DNA of 64,000 bases, from positions 124,001 to 188,000 of the forward strand of contig NZ_MAOI01000069.1 in NCBI RefSeq assembly GCF_001884235.1, read 5' to 3'. The notes under the pieces are model-generated. The model did no database searches, was not told where the DNA came from, and saw nothing but the letters and a program-made list of their open reading frames with translations. The translations under genes and the position numbers were made by a program. Below are positions 45,340 through 55,579 of this stretch, piece by piece; position 1 is the stretch's first letter, and each line of letters starts with the position of its first letter. This DNA comes from Bacillus paramycoides (lineage in GTDB: Bacteria > Bacillota > Bacilli > Bacillales > Bacillaceae_G).

Positions 45340-45405
45340 TTAATGTGATATACTAATTTGTTATTGAGGTTAAAAATATATCATATATAAATTAATGTGA
45401 TATAC
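45340..45405 (+). promoter_or_regulatory. Two CcpN-type boxes in direct repeat upstream of pycA
   Basis: The 14-mer TTAATGTGATATAC occurs at 45340-45353 and 45392-45405, a 52-bp offset (close to five helical turns). Each contains a perfect match to TRTGHYATAYW: TGTGATATACT at 45344-45354 and TGTGATATACA at 45396-45406. They lie directly upstream of a good promoter. CcpN control of pycA is not an established fact to my knowledge; it is inferred here. Confidence 0.6.
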
Positions 45406-45412
45406 AATAAGG

Positions 45413-45442
45413 TTGTTAGAAAACGAAGAGGTATGCTATACT
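45413..45442 (+). promoter_or_regulatory. Promoter of pycA, extended -10
   Basis: TTGTTA (45413-45418), 18 bp, TGCTATACT (-10 hexamer 45437-45442). The leader before the pycA start is then about 170 nt and holds a small hairpin GTGAAG/CTTCAC near 45550. Confidence 0.55.
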
Positions 45443-45621
45443 ATTTTTGTGAAACAAATTGATTAGAAAACTTATCATTTGTTGAAAAATAAGGTATGAT
45501 GGATAAAAATAAAGTGAAGCTTTCTAAGTATAATATATTGTGGAAAGTGAAGAACTTCACGCTCTTTAGAGTGTGTATGTATTTTATCTCTAGAGTGGTA
45601 GGAAAGTAGAGGGGGAAAATC

Positions 45622-48600
45622 ATGACAAAGCTGCAACGTATTCAAAAAGTATTGGTAGCTAACCGTGGAGAGATTGCAATTCGTGTATTTCGAGCATGTT
45701 CAGAACTTGGATTAAACACAGTTGCAATCTATTCGAAAGAGGATAGCGGTTCTTATCATCGCTATAAAGCCGATGAGTCCTATTTAGTTGGGGAAGGGAA
45801 AAAGCCAATTGATGCTTATCTAGATATTGAAGGCATTATTGAGATTGCGAAAAGTAATCATGTAGATGCAATCCACCCTGGATATGGTTTCTTGTCAGAA
45901 AATATTCAATTCGCAAAACGTTGTGAAGAAGAAGGGATTATCTTTATCGGTCCAAAAAGTAAGCATTTAGATATGTTTGGAGATAAAGTTAAAGCAAGAA
46001 CACAAGCGCAGCTAGCACAAATTCCAGTTATTCCTGGTAGTGATGGTCCAGTAAATTCATTAGAAGAAGTCGCAGAATTTGCTGAAAAGTATGATTACCC
46101 GATTATTATTAAAGCATCGCTTGGTGGCGGTGGTCGTGGTATGCGTATCGTGCGCACTAGTGAAGAATTAAGAGAATCGTATAATCGTGCGAAATCAGAA
46201 GCAAAAGCAGCTTTTGGTAATGATGAAGTTTACGTTGAAAAATTCGTTGAAAAACCTAAACATATAGAAATACAAATTTTGGCAGATGAAGAAGGTAATG
46301 TTGTGCATTTATATGAGCGTGATTGCTCTGTACAACGACGTCATCAAAAAGTAGTTGAAATTGCACCGAGCGTGTCGCTTTCAGATGATTTGCGTCAGCG
46401 AATTTGTGATGCTGCAGTAAAGTTAACGAAAAATGTAAATTATTTAAATGCTGGAACAGTTGAATTCCTAGTAAAAGGTGATGAGTTTTACTTTATTGAA
46501 GTAAATCCACGTGTTCAAGTAGAACATACAATTACAGAAATGATTACAGGAATTGATATTGTTCAATCACAAATTTTAATTGCAGATGGACATGCTTTAC
46601 ATAGTAAGATTGTAAGTGTGCCGAAACAAGATGAGATTATTGTACATGGCTATGCCATTCAATCTCGTGTAACGACAGAAGACCCGCTTAATAACTTTAT
46701 GCCTGATACAGGGAAGATTATGGCATATCGATCAGGCGGTGGTTTTGGTGTTCGTCTTGATACAGGTAATAGTTTCCAAGGCGCAGTTATTACACCGTAC
46801 TATGATTCTTTACTTGTAAAAGTTACAACTTGGGCGCTTACTTTTGAACAAGCTGCTGCAAAAATGGAACGTAACTTAAAAGAATTCCGTATTCGTGGTA
46901 TTAAAACAAATATTCCATTCTTAGAGAATGTAGTAAAACATAAAAACTTCTTATCAGGAGAATATGATACTTCGTTTATTGACGCGTCACCTGAACTGTT
47001 CTTGTTCCCAAAACGTAAAGACCGCGGAACAAAAATGTTAAATTACATTGGTACAGTAACAGTAAATGGCTTCCCAGGAGTAGGGAAAAAAGAGAAGCCA
47101 ATTTTCCCGGATGCTCGTATACCAAGTGTAAAACACTCAGAACCAATTCAAAACGGAACGAAACAAATTTTAGATGAGCGCGGGGCGGATGGATTAGTAA
47201 AGTGGGTTCAAGATCAAAAACGTGTGCTTTTAACGGATACAACATTCCGTGATGCACATCAATCTTTACTTGCAACGCGTATTCGTACAAAAGATTTACA
47301 TCAAATCGCAGAGCCAACAGCGAGAATGTTGCCAAACTTATTCTCCGCAGAAATGTGGGGCGGTGCAACGTTTGATGTTGCGTATCGTTTCTTAAAAGAA
47401 GATCCATGGGAACGATTACTAGATCTTCGTGAAAAAATGCCGAACGTTTTATTCCAAATGTTACTTCGTTCTTCAAACGCAGTTGGATACAAAAACTATC
47501 CAGATAATTTAATTCAAAAATTTGTAGAATGTTCCGCTCAAGCTGGAATTGATGTGTTCCGTATTTTTGATAGCTTAAACTGGGTAGAAGGTATGAGAGT
47601 TGCAATTGATGCTGTACGAGATACGGGTAAAATTGCAGAAGCGACAATGTGTTACACAGGAGACATTCACGATCCATTACGAAGCAAATATGATTTGAAT
47701 TATTATAAAAACTTAGCGAAAGAGCTGGAAGCATCAGGAGCTCACATTTTAGGAATTAAAGATATGGCGGGCTTATTAAAGCCGAATGCAGCATATGATT
47801 TAGTTTCAGCATTAAAAGAGACGGTGTCGATTCCAATTCATTTGCATACACACGATACTAGCGGAAATGGTATTTTAACGTATACGAAAGCGATTGAAGC
47901 AGGCGTTGACATTGTTGATGTAGCGGTGAGTTCTATGGCTGGTCAAACGTCACAACCGAGTGCGAATACTCTATACTATGCGTTAGGTGGAAATGAAAGA
48001 CAACCAGATGTTAATATAGACTCATTAGAAAAACTATCTCATTATTGGGAAGATGTACGTAAATACTATGCGCCATTTGAAAGTGGTATGAACGCTCCTC
48101 ACACAGAGGTATATATGCACGAAATGCCAGGTGGACAGTATAGTAATCTTCAACAACAAGCGAAGGCGGTTGGTTTAGGAGATCGTTTTGATGAAGTTAA
48201 AGTAATGTACCGTCGTGTTAATGACATGTTTGGAGATATTGTAAAAGTAACACCGTCATCTAAAGTTGTTGGTGATATGGCATTATTTATGGTTCAAAAT
48301 CATCTGACAGAACAAGATATTTTAGAGCGTGGACATTCTATGGACTTCCCGGGGTCTGTTGTTGAAATGTTCTCTGGAGATTTAGGTCAACCATATGGTG
48401 GTTTCCCGAAAGAATTACAAAAAATTATATTAAAAGGGAAAGAGCCATTAACAGTAAGACCAGGTGAATTATTAGAGCCAGTAGATTTCGACGCTTTAAA
48501 AGAAGAGTTATACCATAAACTTGGGCGCGAAGTAACGATTTTTGATGTAGTCGCATATGCATTGTATCCGAAAGTATTTATGGACTACGAAAAAGTTGCC

Positions 48601-49068
48601 GCACTTTATGGAAACGTATCTGTGCTTGATACACCGACATTTTTCTATGGTATGAGACTTGGTGAAGAAATTGATGTGGAAATCGAACAAGGTAAAACAT
48701 TGATGGTTAAACTAGTATCAATTGGAGAGCCGCAGCCAGATGGAAATCGTGTTCTTTACTTGGAATTTAACGGTCAACCACGTGAGATTGTTGTGAAAGA
48801 TGAAAGTGTGAAAGCAACAGTTGCCCAACGTGTGAAAGGAAACCGTGAAAATCCAAATCACATTAGCGCAACGATGCCAGGAACTGTTGTTAAAGTAGTT
48901 GTAAAAGAAGGCGATGAAGTGAAAAAAGGCGATTCTATGGCAATTACAGAAGCAATGAAAATGGAAACGACGGTTCAAGCACCATTCAATGGTAAAGTGA
49001 AGAAAGTATATGTAAATGATGGTGATGCAATTCAAACGGGAGATTTACTCATTGAATTAGATCATTAA
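45622..49068 (+). CDS. pycA: Pyruvate carboxylase
   Basis: Biotin- and ATP-dependent carboxylation of pyruvate to oxaloacetate, the anaplerotic feed to the TCA cycle and gluconeogenesis. The protein has 1148 residues with all domains: biotin carboxylase (about 5-455; KASLGGGGRGMR, EVNPRVQVEH), carboxyltransferase (about 530-800; TTFRDAHQSLLATR, HTHDTSGNG with metal His), allosteric linker, and BCCP with the biotin lysine in ITEAMKMET (Lys1113). ATG follows AGAGGGGG. It ends with a strong terminator, so it is monocistronic. Confidence 0.97.
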   Translation: MTKLQRIQKVLVANRGEIAIRVFRACSELGLNTVAIYSKEDSGSYHRYKADESYLVGEGKKPIDAYLDIEGIIEIAKSNHVDAIHPGYGFLSENIQFAKRCEEEGIIFIGPKSKHLDMFGDKVKARTQAQLAQIPVIPGSDGPVNSLEEVAEFAEKYDYPIIIKASLGGGGRGMRIVRTSEELRESYNRAKSEAKAAFGNDEVYVEKFVEKPKHIEIQILADEEGNVVHLYERDCSVQRRHQKVVEIAPSVSLSDDLRQRICDAAVKLTKNVNYLNAGTVEFLVKGDEFYFIEVNPRVQVEHTITEMITGIDIVQSQILIADGHALHSKIVSVPKQDEIIVHGYAIQSRVTTEDPLNNFMPDTGKIMAYRSGGGFGVRLDTGNSFQGAVITPYYDSLLVKVTTWALTFEQAAAKMERNLKEFRIRGIKTNIPFLENVVKHKNFLSGEYDTSFIDASPELFLFPKRKDRGTKMLNYIGTVTVNGFPGVGKKEKPIFPDARIPSVKHSEPIQNGTKQILDERGADGLVKWVQDQKRVLLTDTTFRDAHQSLLATRIRTKDLHQIAEPTARMLPNLFSAEMWGGATFDVAYRFLKEDPWERLLDLREKMPNVLFQMLLRSSNAVGYKNYPDNLIQKFVECSAQAGIDVFRIFDSLNWVEGMRVAIDAVRDTGKIAEATMCYTGDIHDPLRSKYDLNYYKNLAKELEASGAHILGIKDMAGLLKPNAAYDLVSALKETVSIPIHLHTHDTSGNGILTYTKAIEAGVDIVDVAVSSMAGQTSQPSANTLYYALGGNERQPDVNIDSLEKLSHYWEDVRKYYAPFESGMNAPHTEVYMHEMPGGQYSNLQQQAKAVGLGDRFDEVKVMYRRVNDMFGDIVKVTPSSKVVGDMALFMVQNHLTEQDILERGHSMDFPGSVVEMFSGDLGQPYGGFPKELQKIILKGKEPLTVRPGELLEPVDFDALKEELYHKLGREVTIFDVVAYALYPKVFMDYEKVAALYGNVSVLDTPTFFYGMRLGEEIDVEIEQGKTLMVKLVSIGEPQPDGNRVLYLEFNGQPREIVVKDESVKATVAQRVKGNRENPNHISATMPGTVVKVVVKEGDEVKKGDSMAITEAMKMETTVQAPFNGKVKKVYVNDGDAIQTGDLLIELDH

Positions 49069-49075
49069 AATAAAG

Positions 49076-49105
49076 AAAAAGAGCTGTGCGAAAGCAGCTC
49101 TTTTT
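49076..49105 (+). terminator. Intrinsic terminator of pycA
   Basis: AAAAAGAGCTG (49076-49086) pairs with CAGCTCTTTTT (49095-49105). Confidence 0.92.
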
Positions 49106-49116
49106 CTGTTGCAAAT

Positions 49117-49143
49117 AATACCTTGCCGAATTGGCAAGGTATT
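49117..49143 (-). terminator. Terminator of ctaA
   Basis: AATACCTTGCC/GGCAAGGTATT, an 11-bp perfect stem with 5-nt loop just past the ctaA stop; tail ATTTGC on the minus strand is short of T. Confidence 0.7.
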
Positions 49144-49149
49144 AAAGTG

Positions 49150-50091
49150 TTACTTTATTTTATTTTGCTTAGAAGTCGATACGGCTTCTTTTGCATTGAC
49201 TGTACTTCTTGTACCTAACATAACTAAATAGCATAGTACTGCAAACAAGCAAGAAATGAAGAGTGAGTGTAATAATGCCATTGATAAACTAGCATTTGTA
49301 TATACAACTAAAATTCCTACAATAGCTTGAAGTGTTACAAGGATAAATGAAATAATCCATCCCCAATATACTACACGCTGCTGTTTGTAATGACGAATAG
49401 CAATAATCATCACATATAGTATCCAAAAGAATATTAACATCGCTGCAACTCTATGTCCCATTTGAACCCACTCATGTAGTTGAGTTGGCATAGGTCTGTT
49501 TTTACTGCATAAAGGGAAGTCTGGACAGGCTAAGCTAGCTCGCTCGTGACGTACTAAAGCTCCTGTGTAGACAACGATATAACTGTAAATTGTTACACCA
49601 TAAATATGAAATTTCATTTTTTTGTCCATAATAAGTGAACGTGCATCGAATTTCTGATCAATTTCAAAAATAAGACACGTTAACAAGATGACAGAAGCAA
49701 ATGAAATTAAGGAAATACCAAAATGAATAGCTAGTACAGCAGGTATTTGTCCCCAAACAACTGCAGCTGCCCCCATTAATGCTTGTGCAACTAAAAATAC
49801 GAAGGATAAAATTGCTAACGTCTTTGTTTCACGCACATGTTTATAATATTTCCAGGACAAGATACAAAGAAGAGTAACAAGGATACCTGCTGATCCCGAT
49901 GTTAAGCGGTGACTCAGCTCAATAATAGTTTCCATTGATAAATTAGATGGAACAAATTCACCGTTACAAAGTGGCCATGATTTACCGCACCCTTGGCCTG
50001 AACCTGTTTTTGTAACTAAAGCGCCTCCTAGTAAAACTACTAATAAATCGAGACTTGTAATGACTGCTAACCATTTAATAAAGCGTTGCAA
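49150..50091 (-). CDS. ctaA: Heme A synthase CtaA
   Basis: Oxidises the C8 methyl of heme O to give heme A. The protein has 313 residues from TTG 50091 (GGTGAAAGAG upstream). Eight hydrophobic helices in two four-helix halves. Heme-ligand histidines in ELSHRLTSG and [10 protein letters not shown], and the conserved Cys pairs [14 protein letters not shown] and [13 protein letters not shown] of the Bacillus enzyme. Divergent from ctaB as in B. subtilis. Confidence 0.95.
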   Translation of the reverse strand: MQRFIKWLAVITSLDLLVVLLGGALVTKTGSGQGCGKSWPLCNGEFVPSNLSMETIIELSHRLTSGSAGILVTLLCILSWKYYKHVRETKTLAILSFVFLVAQALMGAAAVVWGQIPAVLAIHFGISLISFASVILLTCLIFEIDQKFDARSLIMDKKMKFHIYGVTIYSYIVVYTGALVRHERASLACPDFPLCSKNRPMPTQLHEWVQMGHRVAAMLIFFWILYVMIIAIRHYKQQRVVYWGWIISFILVTLQAIVGILVVYTNASLSMALLHSLFISCLFAVLCYLVMLGTRSTVNAKEAVSTSKQNKIK

Positions 50092-50575
50092 TCTCTTTCA
50101 CCATCTTTCTGCTATGAAGTTATTGCGAAATATTTTCATTCCATTATGTATAGAATAAAACGTGCTACAGTCCTATGATATATAAAAAATAATAAAATAG
50201 CAAAGAAATGAAGGGTGAGGACAACGTATACAGAATAAAGAAAAAAATGGGATTTTAAATACATATTTTAGGCGAAAATGAGTCTATTTTGAAAAGAAAT
50301 GGGGAGAATACATGCTAAATATGACAAAATAGTTTATTATAGAAGATAACATCATGTTATGATAAGGATAGGTTAGAATAAAGTTTTTTATTATTCGACA
50401 CAAAAAGTTCATGTTTTCTTCACAAATTGTTCGGGAAATATGATTTAATATATTGGAGTATGGGCGTAGATTAGTAGTAGAATGGGTTAACAATATTTCT
50501 ACTGTAATAATATTGCTATATAGAAGCGAAATATTTCGCTTAGAAAGATGATAGGTTTAAGAGGGGGTTAAAGTG
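50092..50575. other. Divergent ctaA/ctaB control region
   Basis: 480 bp without a credible gene. TTCACAAAT (50419-50427), whose reverse complement is ATTTGTGAA, resembles the ResD box (TTTGTGAAT), expected because the ResDE system controls ctaA in B. subtilis. AT-rich candidate -10 boxes occur on both strands (TATGAT at 50439, TATTCTATACA near 50150), but I cannot fix the start sites. Confidence 0.4.
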
Positions 50576-51499
50576 ATGAACCATGCAACAAGTGAGCTGC
50601 ATGATGAGTCAGCTGTTTCAAGTGTACCGGAAACAACTCGGTTACAAGATTTATCAGCGCTCGTTAAAATGGGGATTGTAAACTCAAATACACTTACTGT
50701 ATTTACAGGATTTTGGTTGGCTTTACATTTTAATGGATTGAGTGTTATGGACCATCTGGATAAGCTATTTTTTACAATCGTTGGTTCTGCATTAATTATG
50801 GCAGGGGTATGTTGTTTAAATAACTACATTGACCGAGATATCGATCCATTAATGGAGAGAACAAAAAACCGTCCAACGGTAACAGGTAAATATAAACCTG
50901 GATTTGCACTTGCATTTGGACTTGTAATTTTACTTCTTGGCTTCGTATTTTTATTACTTACGACACCAATGGCAGTATTAATCGCATTTATTGGTGCCTT
51001 CACATATGTAGTTTTATATACATTATGGACGAAGAGAAAATATACGTTAAATACTGTTGTAGGTAGTATATCAGGAGCTGTTCCACCTTTAATTGGATGG
51101 GCGGCAATTGATCCATCTTTAGATCATCCAATAGCTTGGATGTTATTTTTAATTATGTTTATTTGGCAAATCCCACATTTCCTCGCGTTAGCGATGAAAC
51201 GTGTTGATGAATATCGCAATGCAGGAATCCCAATGCTTCCTGTTGTACAGGGATTTAATATTACGAAACGTCAGATTATGATCTGGACAGTATGTTTATT
51301 ACCACTACCATTTTATATGAGTGGGCTTGGAGTAACCTTCATGGTAATTGCAACATTGCTTAACATCGGATGGATCGTACTAGGGTTTTATGGCTTCCGT
51401 AAGCAAGATGACATCAAATGGTCCGTAAAAATGTTTGTTTACTCCCTGAATTACTTGACAATCTTATTTGTGTCAATGATTGTAGTTACATTCTTCTAA
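50576..51499 (+). CDS. ctaB: Protoheme IX farnesyltransferase (heme O synthase) CtaB
   Basis: Adds farnesyl to heme B to make heme O, the substrate of CtaA. The start is ATG 50576 (GAGGGGG upstream; GTG 50573 is adjacent), 307 residues. UbiA-type membrane prenyltransferase: first Asp-rich motif [19 protein letters not shown] and second motif [17 protein letters not shown], with about nine helices. First gene of the ctaBCDEFG row. Confidence 0.95.
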   Translation: MNHATSELHDESAVSSVPETTRLQDLSALVKMGIVNSNTLTVFTGFWLALHFNGLSVMDHLDKLFFTIVGSALIMAGVCCLNNYIDRDIDPLMERTKNRPTVTGKYKPGFALAFGLVILLLGFVFLLLTTPMAVLIAFIGAFTYVVLYTLWTKRKYTLNTVVGSISGAVPPLIGWAAIDPSLDHPIAWMLFLIMFIWQIPHFLALAMKRVDEYRNAGIPMLPVVQGFNITKRQIMIWTVCLLPLPFYMSGLGVTFMVIATLLNIGWIVLGFYGFRKQDDIKWSVKMFVYSLNYLTILFVSMIVVTFF

Positions 51500-51592
51500 G
51501 ACAACGACATGATTGGATTTCTTTACGTTGAGATTTACTTTACTTAACTATAAAGTACAATCTAATTCACAAAGAAAGTGGGGGTTGTTTGT

Positions 51593-52642
51593 ATGAAGAA
51601 ACAGTGGCGACTGCTTTCGTTCGTTTCACTGCTGGCTTTACTGTTAGGGGGATGCGGTAAAGCCTTTCAATCTACTTTAATTCCGCAAGGGGAAGTAGCA
51701 AAAATGCAATATGATTTGCTCTTGCTAGCGAGTGCAATCATGGTAGGAGTAGTACTTGTAGTTACTATTATTTTCTTATATGTAATTGTGCGTTTCCGAC
51801 AAAAAAAGGGTCAGGAAGATTATATTCCAGAGCAAGTTGAAGGGAATCACAAACTAGAAATTATATGGACAGTTATTCCGATTATTCTTTTATTAATCTT
51901 GGCTGTTCCGACTGTTACATATACATTCAAACTTGCTGATGTAAGTGCGATGGAGAAAAAGAATATTGATAAAGATACTATCGTTGTTGATGTAACAGCG
52001 AATCTTTATTGGTGGGAATTTTCTTATAAATCAGAAAAAATAGTAACTTCTCAAGATTTAGTTATCCCCACAGGCAAGAAAGTGTATTTGAATTTGAAGG
52101 GTGCCGATATTAAACATTCGTTTTGGGTTCCATCTTTAGCTGGTAAAATGGATACAAATACAGATAATGTGAACAAAATGTGGTTAAAGGCAGATAAATC
52201 GGGCACTTATAATGGTTTTTGTACAGAATTTTGTGGCCCATCACATTCTTTAATGCAATTCAAAGTGAAAGCTCTGGATGAAAGCGAGTACAAAAAATGG
52301 CTTGCTGACATGAAGAAGATTGATGGGAAGAAAGAAGTAGCCTCTACAAAGGCGCAAGAAGGTCAAGACGTATTTAATAAAAGCTGTATTGGTTGTCATG
52401 CAGTTGGATCAAATGATAGTAGACCACCTTCAGCTCGTATCGCACCAAACTTAGCAAACTTTGCTGATCGCGATATGGTTGCCGGTATTGCCGAAAATAA
52501 TGAAGAGAACTTAAAAAAATGGCTCAAAGATCCTGAAAATATGAAGCCAGGTAATAAAATGACTGGTAAATATGGTAACTTAACGGATGATCAAATTGAT
52601 GCATTAAATGCATATTTACAAACGTTAAAGATTGAAAAGTAA
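51593..52642 (+). CDS. ctaC: Cytochrome caa3 oxidase subunit II with fused cytochrome c
   Basis: The protein has 349 residues from ATG 51593 (GTGGGGG upstream). It is a lipoprotein: LLALLLGGCGK, Cys21. Two TM helices (about 40-65 and 85-110), then the CuA cupredoxin domain with TEFCGPSHSLMQFKVKAL (both CuA Cys in CTEFC) and a C-terminal cytochrome c domain with CIGCH and a distal Met region. The fusion defines the caa3 type, which takes electrons from cytochrome c. Confidence 0.96.
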   Translation: MKKQWRLLSFVSLLALLLGGCGKAFQSTLIPQGEVAKMQYDLLLLASAIMVGVVLVVTIIFLYVIVRFRQKKGQEDYIPEQVEGNHKLEIIWTVIPIILLLILAVPTVTYTFKLADVSAMEKKNIDKDTIVVDVTANLYWWEFSYKSEKIVTSQDLVIPTGKKVYLNLKGADIKHSFWVPSLAGKMDTNTDNVNKMWLKADKSGTYNGFCTEFCGPSHSLMQFKVKALDESEYKKWLADMKKIDGKKEVASTKAQEGQDVFNKSCIGCHAVGSNDSRPPSARIAPNLANFADRDMVAGIAENNEENLKKWLKDPENMKPGNKMTGKYGNLTDDQIDALNAYLQTLKIEK

Positions 52643-52675
52643 AGAGGGATCATTTGCGAAGGGGAGGTTGAAAAC

Positions 52676-54538
52676 GTGAGTTCTGTAGCAAAAAAACAGG
52701 GGATGGGTGCTGTCATATGGGATTATTTAACGACAGTAGACCATAAAAAGATTGCCATTCTCTATTTAATTGCAGGTGGATTGTTTTTTGTAATAGGCGG
52801 AATAGAAGCGCTATTTATTCGCCTTCAGTTAGCGATTCCTAACAATGCTTTTCTAGTTGGGGATGCTTATAACCAAGTATTAACGATGCACGGTACAACA
52901 ATGATTTTCCTCGCAGCTATGCCACTCGTGTTTGCATTTATGAACGCCGCTGTACCACTTCAAATTGGAGCACGTGATGTGGCGTTCCCGTTTTTGAATT
53001 CACTCGGATTTTGGTTATTTTTCTTTGGTGGAGTATTTTTAAATTTAAGTTGGTTTTTAGGGGGAGCACCTGATGCAGGGTGGACATCGTATGCATCTTT
53101 AGCTTTAGCCTCCAAAGGACATGGTGTTGATTTTTATGTACTCGGCTTGCAAATATCAGGTATTGGTACATTGATTGGAGGTATTAACTTCCTTGTTACA
53201 ATTATTAATATGCGTGCGCCAGGAATGACATATATGCGCATGCCGATGTTTACATGGACAACATTTGTAACATCTTCACTTATATTATTTGCATTTCCAC
53301 CGTTAACTGTAGGATTAGGGCTTCTAATGTTAGATCGTTTATTTGGCACAAGTTTCTTTAATCCAGCATTAGGTGGGAATACAATTATATGGGAGCATTT
53401 ATTCTGGATCTTCGGTCATCCAGAAGTATACATTCTTATACTCCCAGCTTTCGGAATATTCTCAGAAATCTTCGCCACATTTTCGAAAAAACGATTATTC
53501 GGTTATTCATCGATGGTGTTCGCGACTGTATTAATTGGATTTTTAGGCTTTATGGTATGGGCGCATCATATGTTTACCGTTGGTCTTGGTCCTGTTGCAA
53601 ATGCTATCTTCTCAGTTGCAACAATGGCGATTGCAGTTCCGACAGGTATTAAAATCTTTAACTGGCTCTTTACAATGTGGGGTGGAAGTATTCGGTTTAC
53701 AACACCAATGTTGTGGGCAGTAGCTTTTATTCCATCATTCGTTATGGGTGGAGTTACAGGAGTTATGCTTGCGTCGGCACCAGCTGATTATCAATTCCAT
53801 GATAATTATTTCGTGGTAGCACACTTCCATTATGTAATTGTCGGCGGTGTTGTATTTGGTTTACTTGCAGGTGCACACTATTATTGGCCGCTTATGTTTA
53901 ATAAAGTATTAAATGAAACGTTAGGAAAGATAACATTTTGGTTATTCTTTATTGGTTTCCATTTAACGTTCTTTATCCAACATTTCCTTGGTTTAATCGG
54001 TATGCCGCGTCGTTACTACACATATTTAGAGGGGCAAGGATTAGAGGTTGGAAATATGATTAGTTCAATTGGAGCAGTATTCATGGCCCTTGGAACGATT
54101 GTTCTTTTGTTCAATGTTATAAAAACAACAGTATCAAAAGAAAAAGCTGGTCGTGATCCATGGGATGCACGTACATTAGAGTGGACAATGCCAGCGCCTA
54201 CACCAGAATACAATTTTAAACAATTACCATTTGTTCGTGGGTTAGATCCGTTTTGGATTGAAAAACGCGAAGGTAATAAAGAGATGACAGCGGCGGAACC
54301 AGTCGGTGACATTCATATGCCGAATGCTTCATTTTCACCGTTTATCATTTCTCTAGGTCTATTTATAGCCGCTTTTGGTGCGATGTATATGCAAGGCGGC
54401 AAAGATAAGTTTTGGTTATTAGTAGCAATTATAGGTTTGATCATTACATTCGGTACAATGTTCCTTCGCTCAGTAATCGATGATCATGGATATCATATTC
54501 ATAAGGAAGATTTAGAAGATAAGGGGGGCAAGGCATAA
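52676..54538 (+). CDS. ctaD: Cytochrome caa3 oxidase subunit I
   Basis: Catalytic subunit with heme a and the heme a3-CuB centre. The protein has 620 residues from GTG behind GGGGAGG. Ligands visible: LTMHGTTMIFL (heme a His), WIFGHPEVYILILPAFG (CuB His and cross-linked Tyr), WAHHMFTVG (CuB His pair) and FVVAHFHYVIVGG (heme a3 and heme a His). Some fourteen helices, as in Bacillus CtaD. Its TAA shares one base with the ATG of ctaE. Confidence 0.97.
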   Translation: MSSVAKKQGMGAVIWDYLTTVDHKKIAILYLIAGGLFFVIGGIEALFIRLQLAIPNNAFLVGDAYNQVLTMHGTTMIFLAAMPLVFAFMNAAVPLQIGARDVAFPFLNSLGFWLFFFGGVFLNLSWFLGGAPDAGWTSYASLALASKGHGVDFYVLGLQISGIGTLIGGINFLVTIINMRAPGMTYMRMPMFTWTTFVTSSLILFAFPPLTVGLGLLMLDRLFGTSFFNPALGGNTIIWEHLFWIFGHPEVYILILPAFGIFSEIFATFSKKRLFGYSSMVFATVLIGFLGFMVWAHHMFTVGLGPVANAIFSVATMAIAVPTGIKIFNWLFTMWGGSIRFTTPMLWAVAFIPSFVMGGVTGVMLASAPADYQFHDNYFVVAHFHYVIVGGVVFGLLAGAHYYWPLMFNKVLNETLGKITFWLFFIGFHLTFFIQHFLGLIGMPRRYYTYLEGQGLEVGNMISSIGAVFMALGTIVLLFNVIKTTVSKEKAGRDPWDARTLEWTMPAPTPEYNFKQLPFVRGLDPFWIEKREGNKEMTAAEPVGDIHMPNASFSPFIISLGLFIAAFGAMYMQGGKDKFWLLVAIIGLIITFGTMFLRSVIDDHGYHIHKEDLEDKGGKA

Positions 54539-55161
54539 TGCATGTAGATGAAAAATTAACGAATGAAACATTTCCAGCAGAGCCTGAAAAAGCAACCCTT
54601 GAGGGGAAAAATAAGTTTGTCGGTTTTTGGTTATTTCTTGGAGGCGAAACAGTGTTGTTCGCTTCCTTATTTGGCACATATTTAGCGTTAAAGAATTCTA
54701 CAAATGGTGGACCAACATCTCAAGAAATGTTTCAAATGCCGCTCGTTTTCATCATGACGATGTTGTTGTTGACAAGTAGTTTAACGAGTGTATATGCAAT
54801 GTATCATATGAAAAATTTCAATTTTAAGAAAATGCAACTGTGGCTACTTATAACAGTGTTGCTTGGCTTAGGATTTTTGGGGTTTGAAATCTATGAGTTT
54901 TATCATTATACACATGAATTTAAGCATACTATGAGAAGTAGTGCATTTGGTTCTGCATTTTATGCTCTTGTTGGTACGCATGGGCTCCACGTATTGTTTG
55001 GATTGTGTTGGATTTCGACATTAATCTTTAGAAATGCGAAGCGAGGCTTAAATTTATACAATGCACCAAAGTTTTACGTTGCATCAATTTATTGGCACTT
55101 TATAGATGTAGTTTGGGTGTTTATTTTCACTGTAGTATATTTGATGGGAATGGTGGGATAA
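54538..55161 (+). CDS. ctaE: Cytochrome caa3 oxidase subunit III
   Basis: The protein has 207 residues; its ATG overlaps the ctaD stop by one base (TAATG), so translation is coupled. Five helices with the subunit III motifs FWLFLGGETVLFASLFGTY, FGSAFYALVGTHGLHVLFG and YWHFIDVVWVFIFTVVYL. Confidence 0.96.
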   Translation: MHVDEKLTNETFPAEPEKATLEGKNKFVGFWLFLGGETVLFASLFGTYLALKNSTNGGPTSQEMFQMPLVFIMTMLLLTSSLTSVYAMYHMKNFNFKKMQLWLLITVLLGLGFLGFEIYEFYHYTHEFKHTMRSSAFGSAFYALVGTHGLHVLFGLCWISTLIFRNAKRGLNLYNAPKFYVASIYWHFIDVVWVFIFTVVYLMGMVG

Positions 55162-55164
55162 ACA

Positions 55165-55497
55165 ATGGCAATTAAGCAAACGAATAATCCTAAGGTTGAT
55201 CTTGTTTATCGGAAAAGAAAAAGTGCAGAGGAAATGAAGCACCAAGTTATTACGTTTGCACTAATGATCTTTTTAACATTTGTTGCATTTGCAGCGGTAG
55301 CATATCCGAAAACATTTAGTCCAATTTTTTCGGTACCATTTATTTTATTGTTGGCAGTTGTTCAAGTTGTATTTCAATTATATTATTTCATGCATATGAG
55401 TCATAAAGGACATGAAGCGGCGAGTTTCTTCTTATACACTGGATTGTTAATAGGTTTATTAACGATTTTAGCCTTTATGACAATTGTGTGGATTTAA
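55165..55497 (+). CDS. ctaF: Cytochrome caa3 oxidase subunit IV
   Basis: The protein has 110 residues, three helices (VITFALMIFLTFVAFAAVAY, FILLLAVVQVVFQLYYFMHM, TGLLIGLLTILAFMTIVWI) with a basic N-terminus, starting 3 bp after ctaE. It matches the prokaryotic COX IV (CtaF) family. A terminator follows. Confidence 0.94.
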   Translation: MAIKQTNNPKVDLVYRKRKSAEEMKHQVITFALMIFLTFVAFAAVAYPKTFSPIFSVPFILLLAVVQVVFQLYYFMHMSHKGHEAASFFLYTGLLIGLLTILAFMTIVWI

Positions 55498-55510
55498 ACA
55501 GTAGTAGTTG

Positions 55511-55541
55511 GAGGGCTCTGATTTATCATAGCCCTCTTTTC
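55511..55541 (+). terminator. Terminator between ctaF and ctaG
   Basis: GAGGGCT-c-TGAT/ATCA-t-AGCCCTC with TTTT tail (55537-55540). Confidence 0.8.
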
Positions 55542-55579
55542 ATATGAAAGATAAGAATTTTGAAAAGGTAGGTGTGAAA

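Noticed and set aside
46976-47734. 252-residue minus-strand frame within pycA
   Set aside because: Antisense shadow of a strongly conserved coding region; no start signal.
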